This document shows positions 24,775-34,457 of a stretch of 40,118 bases of DNA, one piece after another (position 1 is the first letter of the stretch; every line of letters starts with the position of its first letter). This stretch comes from Ignavibacteriaceae bacterium. GTDB taxonomy: Bacteria; Bacteroidota; Ignavibacteria; Ignavibacteriales; Ignavibacteriaceae. The position numbers were made by a program, and so were the translations under genes. The stretch is taken from contig JARLHD010000481.1 in NCBI GenBank assembly GCA_031292435.1, forward strand, positions 1-40,118, written 5' to 3'. Under the pieces are notes generated by a model. It had not been told where the DNA came from, searched no databases, and saw only the letters and a program-made list of their open reading frames with translations.

Positions 24775-26040
24775 CTAATTATTTAATTTTTCATCCCAGA
24801 TAAGATGTTCGTAAGTCTCGCGGCTTCTAATAATATTGAAATTATTATTATCCACCATTACCTCCGGAGGCCGTCTTCTGCCGTTATAATTTGACGACAT
24901 AACCATTCCATATGAACCGCAAGAAAGTATTGCCAAATACTCTTCTCTATTCATTTTAGAGATAACACGGTCTTTAGCGAAAAAATCGCCACTTTCACAG
25001 ACAGGGCCGACTATATCAGCGTTGATATCTTCCCGACCAGGAAACAGATTGACAGGTTGAATATGATGATATGCATTATAAATGCTAGGGCGAAGAAGAT
25101 CATTCATAGCAGCATCTGTTATTATAAAGTTCTTATCATAATTCATTTTTGTAAAAAGAACCTGAGAAACCAGAATACCACCATTAGCAGTAAGAAACCG
25201 ACCAGGTTCAAAAAACACTTTACAATCCAACTTTTTTAATTTAGGGATTATGACAGAAGCTAAATCCTTCAAAGAAAATATTTTTTCACCCTTATATGAG
25301 ACACCAATTCCACCTCCAATATCAAAATGTTCGAGTTTTATACCACTTTCCTTTAACCTGAAATAAACCTCGGACAAACGGTCGATTGCTTCAGAGAATG
25401 GATCGATACTAATAATTTGAGAACCGATATGCATATCGATAGCAGTAAATTTAATATTTTTTAATTTATTTCCCATTTTAAATAGCTGTACCGCCTCATC
25501 AATATTCAACCCGAATTTATTTTCCATCAATCCAGTAGATATATAAGGATGGGTTTTGGCATCAACATTTGGATTTACTCTAATTCCAACCCGTGCTATT
25601 TTATTCAATTTACCAGCAATATCATTTATAACGAGAATTTCTTCTTCAGATTCAGCTTTGAGAAGGAGGATATCCTGCTCAAGTCCCATTTTTATTTCAT
25701 CCTTAGTTTTACCAACACCTGAAAGGATAAGATTACGAGGTTTCACACCAGCCTGTAGGGCTCTAAACATTTCCCCCTGTGAATTGACATCGGCTCCGCA
25801 CCCAAGATCGAGAAATGTTTTTATTACGCTAATATTGAAATTTGATTTGACAGAAAAAAAGATTGAGTTATCTAATTTTTTAAAGGCTTCTTTAAAATCA
25901 TTATATCTATTCTGGAAGAACTGTTTATTATAGATATAAACCGGAGTTCCTGTATTATTAATAATATCCTGAAGTGGAATATTACCACAATAAAGATGAT
26001 TTTTTTTATATGAGAACCAAGGTGATTGAATCAGATCCAA
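24775..26040 (-). CDS. lysA: Diaminopimelate decarboxylase-like PLP enzyme
   Basis: 421 residues from TTG at 26040, one base after the ATP-grasp stop and with AGAGG eight bases upstream; a longer frame from ATG 26136 overlaps that gene by 95 bp and adds residues that do not look like LysA. Fold type III barrel: PLP lysine K65 in FFSVKSNFN, HIGSQI, FDIGGGIGVSY, FEPGRFLTANGG, and the C-terminal VCESGDFFAKDR and YGMVMSSNYNGRRRPPEV, all as in LysA. It would decarboxylate meso-diaminopimelate to lysine. The close link to a D-Ala-D-Ala-ligase-like gene leaves open a related amino-acid substrate; the lysine role is more likely on sequence. Confidence 0.9.
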   Translation of the reverse strand: MDLIQSPWFSYKKNHLYCGNIPLQDIINNTGTPVYIYNKQFFQNRYNDFKEAFKKLDNSIFFSVKSNFNISVIKTFLDLGCGADVNSQGEMFRALQAGVKPRNLILSGVGKTKDEIKMGLEQDILLLKAESEEEILVINDIAGKLNKIARVGIRVNPNVDAKTHPYISTGLMENKFGLNIDEAVQLFKMGNKLKNIKFTAIDMHIGSQIISIDPFSEAIDRLSEVYFRLKESGIKLEHFDIGGGIGVSYKGEKIFSLKDLASVIIPKLKKLDCKVFFEPGRFLTANGGILVSQVLFTKMNYDKNFIITDAAMNDLLRPSIYNAYHHIQPVNLFPGREDINADIVGPVCESGDFFAKDRVISKMNREEYLAILSCGSYGMVMSSNYNGRRRPPEVMVDNNNFNIIRSRETYEHLIWDEKLNN

Positions 26041-26041
26041 T

Positions 26042-27091
26042 TTAACTGCCTCTTGCCATAGCAAATTTAATAATTGCTTCCAATGTCTGTACATAAGTAA
26101 ACCCCGCAGCTTCAGTTGAGCGCAGGAATCCGGCACCTTCTGTGAGGTCGGGATTTGGATTTACCTCAAGAACAAACAGTTGCTTATCTTTTGACAACCG
26201 GATATCAATACGTGCATAGTCACGACATCCCATAATATTAAAAGCTTTCAGGGCAATATTTTTAGCAGCTCTTTCAATATCGGGAGGCAGGATAGCGGGG
26301 CAGATTGGAATAGTTTTGTGGTAAGCCTCATGATTAGGATCCCATTTAGCCTGATAGCTTACAATATTATGCAGGTGATCGGGCATTTCGGAAAAATCTA
26401 TTTCACTAATAGGAAGAACGAAAGGATCTTTATCACCCATAACAGCTACATTTAATTCCCTACCATCGATATATTCTTCTACAAGAGCGGGCTGATTGAA
26501 ATCGAACAGAATGAATTCTATTCTATTTTTCAAATCTTTTTCATTATTAACAACCGAATCGTTATCGATACCCACGCTAGCATCTTCATAAGCAGGTTTA
26601 ACAATTACAGGGAATTTAAGGTGATGAACATATTTGACTGCCGGTTTTTTAATAATTACAAATTTTGATGTCCTTACACCTTCAATTTTAAGAATTCTTT
26701 TAGCAAGTACTTTATTCTGGCAGTTAGCTAGAGTAAGTGGAGAGGCACCAGTATAAGGAATCCTTAATAGATCTATAACACCTACAGCATTCATTTCAAG
26801 TCTTGCATTCTCTTTATACAACTCAATGAAGTTAAAGATACAATCAGGTTTATTTTTTTTGGCATCCTTAATCAAAAGAGTTATATCGTCGCAAATATTA
26901 AGAGTATAGGCCTCATAGCCAGCTTCGCACAACCTATCTGCAAGAAGTTCATATTCTTCGATCGGATTAAGCTCATTAACTTCAAAGAAGGGTATAAAAT
27001 TAGATTCTTTTTTATCTACATTGTCAGGTTTTACATAGAATTCAGCGCTTGCTTCATTGAAGACAACTGCAATTTTTTGTTTTTTTACCAT
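26042..27091 (-). CDS. ATP-grasp ligase, D-Ala-D-Ala ligase-like
   Basis: 349 residues. The N-terminal domain (about 1-110) begins KIAVVFNEAS and has a longer insertion than typical Ddl. The ATP-grasp domain shows KFPVIVKPAYEDASVGI, VEEYIDGRELNVAVMG, and the metal-binding end GCRDYARIDIRL...LFVLEVNPNPDLTEGAG. It should join a carboxylate to an amine or amino acid using ATP. Ordinary Ddl usually sits with mur or fts genes; here it is one base from lysA and divergent from a C39-like peptidase and an isochorismatase, so a dipeptide-ligase or peptide-tailoring role is as likely as cell wall synthesis. No symbol is given for that reason. Confidence 0.85.
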   Translation of the reverse strand: MVKKQKIAVVFNEASAEFYVKPDNVDKKESNFIPFFEVNELNPIEEYELLADRLCEAGYEAYTLNICDDITLLIKDAKKNKPDCIFNFIELYKENARLEMNAVGVIDLLRIPYTGASPLTLANCQNKVLAKRILKIEGVRTSKFVIIKKPAVKYVHHLKFPVIVKPAYEDASVGIDNDSVVNNEKDLKNRIEFILFDFNQPALVEEYIDGRELNVAVMGDKDPFVLPISEIDFSEMPDHLHNIVSYQAKWDPNHEAYHKTIPICPAILPPDIERAAKNIALKAFNIMGCRDYARIDIRLSKDKQLFVLEVNPNPDLTEGAGFLRSTEAAGFTYVQTLEAIIKFAMARGS

Positions 27092-27146
27092 AAATGAAAA
27101 TAATTAAAATAATATTTTATACAAAATTTATTAGTGATTTAATCTT

Positions 27147-27154
27147 TAACTTTG
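27147..27154 (+). promoter_or_regulatory. TAACTTTG motif, candidate Bacteroidota-type -7 element
   Basis: TAACTTTG matches the TAnnTTTG -7 consensus known for Bacteroidota, 28 bp before the ATG of the C39-like gene. No clear -33 TTTG is seen at the usual distance, so this is a weak call. The divergent 91-bp gap also holds near-copies AAAATTTATTAGT (27123) and AAAATTTACTAAT (27170). Confidence 0.3.
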
Positions 27155-27182
27155 TTTAAATTAAAAGATAAAATTTACTAAT

Positions 27183-28022
27183 ATGAGTTTTTACCCCCAA
27201 CCATATAAATATCAGTGCGGACCATTTGCTCTAAAGTACGGGTTAGTAATGTTAGGCAGGTTTGAAAACGAAAGGGAGATTGGTAAACGGGCCGGAAGCA
27301 CCTGGTGGTACGGAACAGATGAAATTGGGCTTGCCAAAGCTGCAAAAAGTTTTGACTGCAAGATGAAATATTTCAGAAGAGAGACCCCTGATGAAGCCAT
27401 AAAAGCATTAACTGATCATTTAAAGATAGGGCTCCCCTGCATATTAAGTGTTGATAACTGGGAACACTGGTTCACAGTAATTAATGAACAACAGGGTAAG
27501 TTTATAGTAGTTGACAGCGGGTTAGATAAGGTAATAGTAATTTATACTTCGCATCAGCTATTAAAACGCTGGAAATACATTGATGAGGAGAGCAATTTCA
27601 GAAGTTATGATGGGTATGCACTGACCTCAAAATTCAAACCCGTTTCCAAAGCAAATTTTTCTTTAGAGAAGGCAAAGTATGTAATGCAGGACCGTAACCA
27701 GCATTTAGCTGAAAGGTGGGATACATATTTCAATGACCTGATTAATATATGCAAACCCCGATCACCATTAGCAAAGAGAACTATTTCGTTTGCAGAATTC
27801 ATGAGGAGACATGAAAATCTTTTAGTTAAGCAGGTAGCGAACTGGCATGGATTACCCGCGTACAAAGAATTGCATAAAATATTAAAGAATATGCTTTTTG
27901 TTGCAGAAGTTTATGATCTAATCATACCTGCCGATGAACAGAAAAAAGCATTAGTAGATATTACTTCAATTTTAATGATGTATGCCTGCGGTAAGTATGG
28001 CATGGATCCATTAGATTATTAA
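27183..28022 (+). CDS. C39-like cysteine peptidase
   Basis: 279 residues. The first 120 are a papain-like C39 fold: C12 in YQCGPFALKYGLVMLG, a histidine H95 in NWEHWFTVI and an aspartate D111 in FIVVDSGL, the expected Cys-His-Asp triad. A helical C-terminal extension of about 140 residues (HLAERWDTYFNDLINIC, ENLLVKQVANWHGL) has no motif I know. There is no signal peptide and no ABC transporter domain, so it is not a bacteriocin exporter. It may be a cytoplasmic peptidase or transglutaminase-like enzyme. Divergent from the ATP-grasp gene and 12 bp before the isochorismatase gene; such peptidase plus ATP-grasp pairs occur in peptide or amidoligase clusters. Confidence 0.82.
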   Translation: MSFYPQPYKYQCGPFALKYGLVMLGRFENEREIGKRAGSTWWYGTDEIGLAKAAKSFDCKMKYFRRETPDEAIKALTDHLKIGLPCILSVDNWEHWFTVINEQQGKFIVVDSGLDKVIVIYTSHQLLKRWKYIDEESNFRSYDGYALTSKFKPVSKANFSLEKAKYVMQDRNQHLAERWDTYFNDLINICKPRSPLAKRTISFAEFMRRHENLLVKQVANWHGLPAYKELHKILKNMLFVAEVYDLIIPADEQKKALVDITSILMMYACGKYGMDPLDY

Positions 28023-28034
28023 TCAGGAGTTTTT

Positions 28035-28604
28035 ATGAATATTACATTACAAAGAAACAGTAAAATATTATTAAGGGATACAACAGCTCTATTATTAGTT
28101 GATATCCAGGAAAAGATATTAAATGTTATGAATAATCCTGACCAAGTTATTAATAATGCATTGAAACTTATCAAAGGTTTCAAAATTCTTAATATTCCAA
28201 TTTTTTATACCGAACAATACCCCAAAGGGTTAGGCGCTACCAGTGATGCATTATTGACAGAACTTCAGGGATTAAGTCCAATACAAAAAATGAGTTTTAG
28301 TTGTTATGGTGCCGGTAACTTCTTTACAAGACTAACAGATAATAATGTAACTCAAGTAGTAGTTGCGGGCATAGAAGCTCATGTGTGTGTCCAGCAGACT
28401 GTACTTGATCTTGTTGCAAATAATTTCCAAGTCAATGTGTCAGCTGATGCTGTTTCCTCAAGAAACGATCTCGATTATAGAATATCTCTTGACAGAATGC
28501 GGGTCCATGGGGCAGAGATTACTACAGCAGAAGCTATTTTATTTGAACTATTAGTAAACTCCGGTACAGACGAATTCAAGGAAATTTCTAAAATAATTAA
28601 ATAA
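28035..28604 (+). CDS. Isochorismatase-family cysteine hydrolase
   Basis: 189 residues, complete. The catalytic triad is D23 (LLLVDIQEK), K85 (IQKMSFSCYG) and C118 (AGIEAHVCVQQTVLDL), with the cis-peptide region just before the cysteine. The family hydrolyses amides and vinyl ethers: nicotinamide, ureidoacrylate, or unknown small amides; this subgroup (YcaC-like) has no firm substrate. AGGAG precedes the ATG. Co-directional with and 12 bp after the C39-like gene, so probably an operon; the terminator is at 28818-28848. Confidence 0.9.
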   Translation: MNITLQRNSKILLRDTTALLLVDIQEKILNVMNNPDQVINNALKLIKGFKILNIPIFYTEQYPKGLGATSDALLTELQGLSPIQKMSFSCYGAGNFFTRLTDNNVTQVVVAGIEAHVCVQQTVLDLVANNFQVNVSADAVSSRNDLDYRISLDRMRVHGAEITTAEAILFELLVNSGTDEFKEISKIIK

Positions 28605-28817
28605 TCCTTAAGATTTATCCGGGGACGAAATCATTTTATACAGATGATTCGTTAAACGGTTGCCCTTCAACACAAAATAAAAAAACAGCATTATTATATT
28701 AAAACTATGATTCTTAGTTTATTTTTATAATAAATTCTTTTTCCTTTTTCGCCAGAATAAAAGATGGTAATAATGATAATGATTAGGTGAACATGTAGCA
28801 GGAAGATGAAGAAGAAT

Positions 28818-28848
28818 AAAAAAAGGCTGTCGAAAGACAGCCTTTTTT
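28818..28848. terminator. Bidirectional terminator with GAAA loop
   Basis: GGCTGTC (28825-28831), loop GAAA, GACAGCC (28836-28842), with seven A before and six T after. It works in both directions and lies between the convergent isochorismatase and M64 peptidase genes. Confidence 0.9.
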
Positions 28849-28862
28849 GATAAATTAATATT

Positions 28863-30131
28863 CTATTCTGTATAAAAATCAATCATCCGGATTATAGCAT
28901 TTTTACATACCGGGCAAAAGTTATTAATAGTAATTGATTTCATAGTGCAATCCTGCATAGGACGATATATGCCTTTTGCAACATAGCCACCACCTTCGAA
29001 TGCACCAATTTTATTTTTGTATTCAGGTGTAGAAGGAGTAGGAATGGGGGTGTTTTTATCCACTAAATTTTTCCATTTAGATTCAAAATTCACCAAAGTT
29101 GTCAGATTGGGATCAGTAGGTTCAACAGTTAGATCATAAAAATCCTTATATGCCACATCTGATGTGTAATATTCATCCGCAAGAGATGCAAACCCATGAC
29201 CGAATTCATGAGTAAAAATATATTCTTCATATTTATTATTGTGGATACAGGCAGAATAAAAGTTATAAATAGATCCGCCACCGTATTTATCAGAATTTAT
29301 CAAAATATAAATCTGGTCATATGGTGCATTAGCAGCGAGATCACGGACTGATTTATTATCAGTTGTCATGCAATACCTATCAAGATTAAAGGTATAAAAA
29401 GTTGTGTTAAGAATCGTCTTCCTCCAAATATTATCCGCAGGTATATCGGTACCGGATTCAGGAGAAGGTGCAGCTACTCCCCAAATATTAAACTTATCTT
29501 TGTTTTGCTTATAAGGATCTGTATTGAACAAATAATCAGCAAACTTTTTACAATCATTTCTGAACATATTCATTTCTTCCTTGGTATAGCCTTCGGGTAA
29601 AATAACTATATCAACTTTTACAGCCGGATCACCCGAATAATATACTTTAAAAGACGGGTACTCAAGTTTTCGCTCTTTCTTAATGAAATAATCTTTTGGA
29701 TCAACTTTATATTCAAATTTATGAATATAATTATTTTTTTTATCCCTGCCATAAAATTCAACATCGACTTTATTACGCGGGAAGGGGAAAACGACTGATT
29801 CACTGAAAGTTTTGGTTGTAATTGCTGATTCATCCGTGGTTTGCCATTCATGAAAGAGGGTAGAATAAGTACGAGTATAAATTTCCTTTTTTGTAGAGTC
29901 ATCAAGAACAACCATTTTATATGCGCCAACATTAAATATATCAATCAAGTTCTTATGAGATCCCCCCCAGAAAGGTTCTTCTTTCATTTCGTCAAAAGAA
30001 TAGGAGTCATGAGTTTTATCACCCGTATGGTAATAATCCAATCTTAATGTTTTATTAAGAAAGTAATCATCATAATTTATCTGGCAGTAGATAATTGAAG
30101 AATAGAGGATAATAAATGTTAGTAGTTTCAT
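28863..30131 (-). CDS. Secreted M64-family metallopeptidase
   Basis: 422 residues from ATG 30131; the longer frame from 30179 adds 16 polar residues before the signal peptide and overlaps the upstream gene. Signal sequence MKLLTFIILYSSIIYC. An N-terminal beta-rich domain (about 20-165, the M64 N-terminal type) is followed by the catalytic domain starting VDIVILPEGYTKEEMNMF. The zinc motif is HEFGHGFASLADEYY (H308, E309, H312, then D319). A late CPVC pair may bridge or bind metal. The M64 family includes IgA peptidase and many uncharacterised surface proteases. No T9SS domain, so it should stay in the periplasm or be released. It follows the pterin dehydratase gene by 28 bp. Confidence 0.9.
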   Translation of the reverse strand: MKLLTFIILYSSIIYCQINYDDYFLNKTLRLDYYHTGDKTHDSYSFDEMKEEPFWGGSHKNLIDIFNVGAYKMVVLDDSTKKEIYTRTYSTLFHEWQTTDESAITTKTFSESVVFPFPRNKVDVEFYGRDKKNNYIHKFEYKVDPKDYFIKKERKLEYPSFKVYYSGDPAVKVDIVILPEGYTKEEMNMFRNDCKKFADYLFNTDPYKQNKDKFNIWGVAAPSPESGTDIPADNIWRKTILNTTFYTFNLDRYCMTTDNKSVRDLAANAPYDQIYILINSDKYGGGSIYNFYSACIHNNKYEEYIFTHEFGHGFASLADEYYTSDVAYKDFYDLTVEPTDPNLTTLVNFESKWKNLVDKNTPIPTPSTPEYKNKIGAFEGGGYVAKGIYRPMQDCTMKSITINNFCPVCKNAIIRMIDFYTE

Positions 30132-30159
30132 ATTTATTGAAATATTTTTGTTAATAGAT

Positions 30160-30441
30160 TTATTTAGAAAGAGATTCAATTTTCTCAGCGAGTTTAAAAT
30201 CCTTATCCGTCAGACCTCCTTCACTATGGGTAGAAATAGTAAATCTAACCTTATTCCAGGAATGGATAAAAATATCTGGATGATGATCCATAGTCTCTGC
30301 AGATTCTCCCACTTTATTAACAAAGACCAGTACAGTTTTAAAATCCTTCAGATTAAATTCTTTTTCAATGCTTTGATTATTCAATTTCCAGTCAACAAGT
30401 TTATTTAACTTTACATTTATTTCAGGGCTACTTAAAAGCAT
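30160..30441 (-). CDS. Pterin-4a-carbinolamine dehydratase
   Basis: 93 residues. The active-site signature HHP (H53, H54) is followed by IFIHSWNKVRFTISTHSEGGLT with H72, as in PhhB/DCoH. The enzyme dehydrates 4a-hydroxytetrahydrobiopterin to recycle the pterin cofactor of aromatic amino acid hydroxylases. No hydroxylase gene is nearby; many bacteria carry this protein alone, where it may serve molybdopterin or another pterin pathway. It lies upstream of the M64 peptidase gene on the same strand; co-transcription is likely but a functional link is not obvious. Confidence 0.93.
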   Translation of the reverse strand: MLLSSPEINVKLNKLVDWKLNNQSIEKEFNLKDFKTVLVFVNKVGESAETMDHHPDIFIHSWNKVRFTISTHSEGGLTDKDFKLAEKIESLSK

Positions 30442-30554
30442 AGTATTACCTCATAATTTTTCAGTTCAAATTTAAATAAAAAGATATGGTTTTGGAAGTA
30501 AATGTTATACGGGCGTAATGCACACCACTCAGGTATAATTAGTGGGAAATTAAA

Positions 30555-30580
30555 AAGGGCTGTCAAAACTGACAGCCCTT
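30555..30580 (-). terminator. Intrinsic terminator of clpC
   Basis: AAGGGCTGTCA (30555-30565) and TGACAGCCCTT (30570-30580) form an 11-bp stem. On the minus strand it is followed by TTTAATTT, so it serves clpC, whose stop is 25 bp away. Confidence 0.85.
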
Positions 30581-30604
30581 AAAGAGAGTGTGGAGAATTA
30601 GCGA

Positions 30605-33103
30605 TTAAACTTCGCTGGAATCGGTTTTTTCCTTTTCTATATGCGAATCAGGATCCTCAGCAATAAAAATCATTTCTTCAGTATTTTCAACATGTTTAAC
30701 AATTATGCTGCTTCCCTCCTTAAAAGTTCCTCTTAAAATCTCTTCTGCCAATGGATCTTCGACAAATCTCTGTATTGCTCTTCTTAACGGCCTAGCACCA
30801 TACTTCTGATCGAACCCTTTATCAACAAGAAAGTTTTTAGCGGAGTCGTCGAGATGAATAGCCATTTTACTTTCATGAATATTATTAAGAAGATCTCTCA
30901 ATTCAATTTCAATAATCTTTAAGATATCATCACGATCAAGATTCCTAAAAACAATGGTTTCGTCAAGACGATTAAGGAATTCGGGATTGAACAATTTATG
31001 CAATGCATCTTCCACGGTAGATTTGAGGCTAGAGTATTGATCAGATGAAGATTCACCACCGAAGCCAAAAGAGCCAATGTTTTTAATATCACGTGCACCA
31101 ATATTTGATGTCATTATGATAATAGTATTCTTGAAATCAACTTTCCTGCCAAGACTATCGGTCAATTGACCATCATCAAGAACCTGCAGGAGAATACTAA
31201 ATATATCAGGATGAGCTTTTTCTATTTCATCGAAAAGCACAACAGAATAGGGTCTTCTTCTTACTTTCTCAGTAAGCTGACCTCCTTCTTCATATCCGAC
31301 ATATCCTGGAGGAGCACCAACTAATCTTGATAGGGAGAATTTTGCCATATACTCACTCATATCGATTCTGATCAGAGCGTTTTCAGAATCAAACAGATAG
31401 CGGGCGAGCACTTTGCAAAGTTCGGTTTTCCCAACCCCGGTAGGTCCTAAGAAAACGAAACTTCCGATGGGGCGGTTAGGATTTTTTAAGCCTGCTCTAG
31501 TTCTTCGAATAGCTTTTGTCAATTTGGATACAGCATCGTCCTGACCCACAATGTGCTGTTTAAGAGAGGTTTCCATATTGAGGAGTTTTTCAGATTCAGT
31601 TTGTGCTACCCGATTGACTGGGATACCTGTCATCATAGCTACAACAGTAGCGATATCATCTTCAGTAACATCATGAACCAAATCTTTCGTTTTAGTTTCC
31701 CAATCACGTTTTGCAATTTCAAGATCAGATTGAAGATTTCTTTCCTTATCTCTTAATCTTGCAGCTTCCTCGTAATCCTGTTTTTTGACTACGGAAGCCT
31801 TTTCAACCTTAACCTTTTCGATATCAGCTTCAAGGTCAAGAACTTCCTGAGGAACCTCAAAGTTGCCCATATGTACTCTTGAGCCTGCTTCGTCAAGAAC
31901 ATCTATAGCTTTATCCGGAAGGTGCCTATCAGTAATGTAACGATTACTTAATTTAACGGCTGAATCAATGGCATCTTTAGAATATTTTACATGATGATGT
32001 TCTTCATATTTGAATTTAATATTATTCAGAATCTGAATAGTTTCTTCATAACTAGGCGGTTCAACCATAACCTTCTGGAACCGTCTATCGAGTGCTCCAT
32101 CAGTTTCGATATATTTTCTATATTCATCGAGAGTAGTAGCACCGATACACTGAATATCACCACGAGACAGAGCAGGCTTGAACATGTTAGAAGCATCCAA
32201 GGAACCTGAAGCACCTCCAGCACCGACGATTGTGTGTAATTCATCGATGAAGAGAATAACATCCCTAGCTTTTTCAAGCTCATTCATAAGAGCTTTCATT
32301 CTTTCTTCGAACTGACCGCGATATTTAGTACCAGCCACCAACCCTGCGAGGTCAAGAGTAACCACTCTTTTATCCTGAAGACTACGCGGTACTTTTTTCT
32401 GAACAATTCTTAAGGCAAGTCCTTCGGCGATTGCTGTTTTGCCTACGCCAGGTTCGCCTATTAAAACAGGATTATTTTTTTTCCTTCTTGAGAGAATCTG
32501 GGCAACTCTTTCAATTTCTTTTTCCCTGCCAACAACGGGATCTAGTTTATCTTCAATGGCAAGTTTAGTTAAATCCCTGCCGAAGTTATCGAGGACAGGT
32601 GTTTTAGTACGATCAAGTTTTTTATCAGGAGGAGGAACAGACCCACCCGGAGAATCTTTAGTACTCCTACTGCTAAGCATAGAATTAAGTTCAGCCCTTG
32701 ATGAATCATAACTTACATTAAACTGATGAAGGATCTGGGTAGCGATATTATCCTCATCTCTTAAAAGAGAAAGGAGAAGATGCTCAGTACCAATAACATC
32801 GGCTTTATAAATTTTTGATTCAATTTGAGTTATCTTTAATACTTTTTCAGCTTGTTTTGTAAGAGGAATATTTCCTATTGTTAGTGTGCCTCCGGAAGTT
32901 CTAACTGTATCTTCAATAGCCTTCTTAAGTTTTATAAGATCACAGTCTAAATTTCTTAAAATTCTTACCGCAACACCCTGACCTTCTCTGATAATACCCA
33001 GCAGGAGATGTTCTGTGCCAATGTAATCATGACCTAGCCTGAGAGCTTCTTCCCTACTAAGTCTAATTACATCCTGGAGTCTATCTGAAAAATTTCCATC
33101 CAT
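30605..33103 (-). CDS. clpC: ClpC, AAA+ unfoldase of the Clp protease
   Basis: 832 residues. Two Clp-N repeats (about 1-145, [20 protein letters not shown] and its second copy [14 protein letters not shown]), AAA-1 with Walker A GEPGVGKT (216-223), the middle domain with the UVR-type motif [14 protein letters not shown] that marks ClpC rather than ClpA/ClpB, AAA-2 with GPTGVGKT, and a C-terminal D2 domain with [19 protein letters not shown]. It unfolds proteins and feeds them to ClpP. The ClpP-binding loop seems to lie around [10 protein letters not shown]. clpP is not in the window. The upstream gap carries two GGTTCAA direct repeats (33167-33186). Confidence 0.97.
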   Translation of the reverse strand: MDGNFSDRLQDVIRLSREEALRLGHDYIGTEHLLLGIIREGQGVAVRILRNLDCDLIKLKKAIEDTVRTSGGTLTIGNIPLTKQAEKVLKITQIESKIYKADVIGTEHLLLSLLRDEDNIATQILHQFNVSYDSSRAELNSMLSSRSTKDSPGGSVPPPDKKLDRTKTPVLDNFGRDLTKLAIEDKLDPVVGREKEIERVAQILSRRKKNNPVLIGEPGVGKTAIAEGLALRIVQKKVPRSLQDKRVVTLDLAGLVAGTKYRGQFEERMKALMNELEKARDVILFIDELHTIVGAGGASGSLDASNMFKPALSRGDIQCIGATTLDEYRKYIETDGALDRRFQKVMVEPPSYEETIQILNNIKFKYEEHHHVKYSKDAIDSAVKLSNRYITDRHLPDKAIDVLDEAGSRVHMGNFEVPQEVLDLEADIEKVKVEKASVVKKQDYEEAARLRDKERNLQSDLEIAKRDWETKTKDLVHDVTEDDIATVVAMMTGIPVNRVAQTESEKLLNMETSLKQHIVGQDDAVSKLTKAIRRTRAGLKNPNRPIGSFVFLGPTGVGKTELCKVLARYLFDSENALIRIDMSEYMAKFSLSRLVGAPPGYVGYEEGGQLTEKVRRRPYSVVLFDEIEKAHPDIFSILLQVLDDGQLTDSLGRKVDFKNTIIIMTSNIGARDIKNIGSFGFGGESSSDQYSSLKSTVEDALHKLFNPEFLNRLDETIVFRNLDRDDILKIIEIELRDLLNNIHESKMAIHLDDSAKNFLVDKGFDQKYGARPLRRAIQRFVEDPLAEEILRGTFKEGSSIIVKHVENTEEMIFIAEDPDSHIEKEKTDSSEV

Positions 33104-33470
33104 ATTATTATCCTTTTTTTAGTAAAACCTTTCCCTCTTACTTATAAACATTTCAATGAACTTAGGGGTTCAATAAGATGGTTCAACCAGATGGGATATA
33201 TTTTACTCATTATTTTTAAGCTTTCAGTTTATACTTTTAATCTGAATTAATGTTTCGGTCTAATTATATCTATGAAAAAGCTTAAATTCAACTGTTTTTT
33301 AATGCCTTGACTAATTAGTGTTTTTATATCACACAAAGTGACAAAACCAAGGGTTTCAAGAAACAAAGTTAACAAAATATTGAATCTATAAATAATGATA
33401 GAATAGATTGTTTATTTGCTTAAAGCTCAAAATAATAGTTAAATTAGAACATTATTTAAAGGAGATATTA
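33104..33470. other. Divergent intergenic region between clpC and floA
   Basis: 367 bp, AT-rich. Apart from the GGTTCAA repeats near clpC it shows no gene. TTAACA with AATAAT 16 bp further on (around 33370-33397) could be a floA promoter; the match is modest. Confidence 0.5.
33167..33186. promoter_or_regulatory. GGTTCAA direct repeat pair upstream of clpC
   Basis: GGTTCAA at 33167-33173 and 33180-33186, 13 bp apart, lying 64-83 bp before the clpC ATG. The design recalls CtsR operators (GGTCAAA direct repeats) but those have a 10-bp period and a different core, and no CtsR is seen here. Confidence 0.3.
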
Positions 33471-34457
33471 ATGGAAGCTTTGACAGGGCTATCAGTATTA
33501 GTAATAATTGTAGCAGTCTTTATTTTGATAATGTTTTTATATTTCGTCCCCATCGGATTATTTGTTACCGCTTATTTTTCGGGTGTAAGGATGAAGATAT
33601 TCAAAGATCTGGTAGGCATGCGACTACGAAAAGTTCCGCCATTTGTAATTGTAAGATGTATGATTACAGCAACAAAAGCAGGAATTAAAATTGACCAGGC
33701 AAAACTTGAAGCACATTATCTAGCAGGTGGAAATGTAAATAAAGTTACAAATGCTTTAATTTCTGCTGATAAGGCCAACCTCGGTTTAACTTTTGAGCGC
33801 GCTACAGCAATAGATTTAGCAGGACGAGATGTACTGGAGGCAGTTAAGATGTCGGTAATACCGAAAGTAATTGAAACACCATTGGTAGCAGGTGTAGCAA
33901 AAGACGGCATACAGTTAAAAGCGATTGCCAGAATAACAGTAAGAGCTAATATTGACAGGTTAGTAGGTGGTGCGGGAGAAGCCACAATACTTGCAAGAGT
34001 TGGCGAAGGAATTGTTTCAACTATAGGAGCGAGTGACAGTCATAAACATGTTCTTGAAAACCCAGACAGGATCTCCAAAAGCGTTTTAGCAAAAGGACTT
34101 GATTCAGGAACAGCTTTTGAGATCTTATCTATAGATATAGCAGACGTAGATGTAGGTACAAATATAGGGGCAAAATTACAAACGGATCAGGCAGAAGCTG
34201 ACCTTAAGATAGCTAGAGCAAAGGCAGAAGAGAGAAGAGCCGCTGCAGTTGCGACCGAACAAGAAAACGTAGCAAATGTTTCAGCTATGAGAGCAAAAGT
34301 TGTTGAAGCCGAGGCAGAAGTACCAAAAGCAATGGCAGAAGCATTCAGAAACGGTAACTTAGGAATTATGGATTATTATAAAATGAAGAATGTGCAGGCG
34401 GATACTGATATGAGAAGCTCAATTGCTAAACCGGAGCAGAAGAAAGAGAATCAATAA
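33471..34457 (+). CDS. floA: Flotillin-like protein FloA
   Basis: 328 residues from ATG 33471, preceded by AAAGGAG; an upstream in-frame ATG at 33408 lacks an SD and adds unrelated residues. Two short hydrophobic segments (about 6-48, [29 protein letters not shown]) form the membrane hairpin, then the PHB/SPFH-like domain and a coiled-coil alanine/glutamate-rich region ([37 protein letters not shown], whose parts are typical for this family). FloA organises membrane microdomains. Translation is coupled to the next gene (ATG overlaps TAA by one base). Confidence 0.95.
   Translation: MEALTGLSVLVIIVAVFILIMFLYFVPIGLFVTAYFSGVRMKIFKDLVGMRLRKVPPFVIVRCMITATKAGIKIDQAKLEAHYLAGGNVNKVTNALISADKANLGLTFERATAIDLAGRDVLEAVKMSVIPKVIETPLVAGVAKDGIQLKAIARITVRANIDRLVGGAGEATILARVGEGIVSTIGASDSHKHVLENPDRISKSVLAKGLDSGTAFEILSIDIADVDVGTNIGAKLQTDQAEADLKIARAKAEERRAAAVATEQENVANVSAMRAKVVEAEAEVPKAMAEAFRNGNLGIMDYYKMKNVQADTDMRSSIAKPEQKKENQ

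Noticed and set aside
26041..26136. Extended N-terminus of LysA starting at ATG 26136
   Set aside because: Overlaps the ATP-grasp gene by 95 bp, lacks LysA similarity, and a TTG with AGAGG upstream gives a normal LysA N-terminus one base after the stop.
28625..28652. Inverted repeat CGAAATCAT/ATGATTCG after the isochorismatase gene
   Set aside because: One bulge, AT-rich and no T-run; the strong terminator at 28818 makes a role unnecessary.
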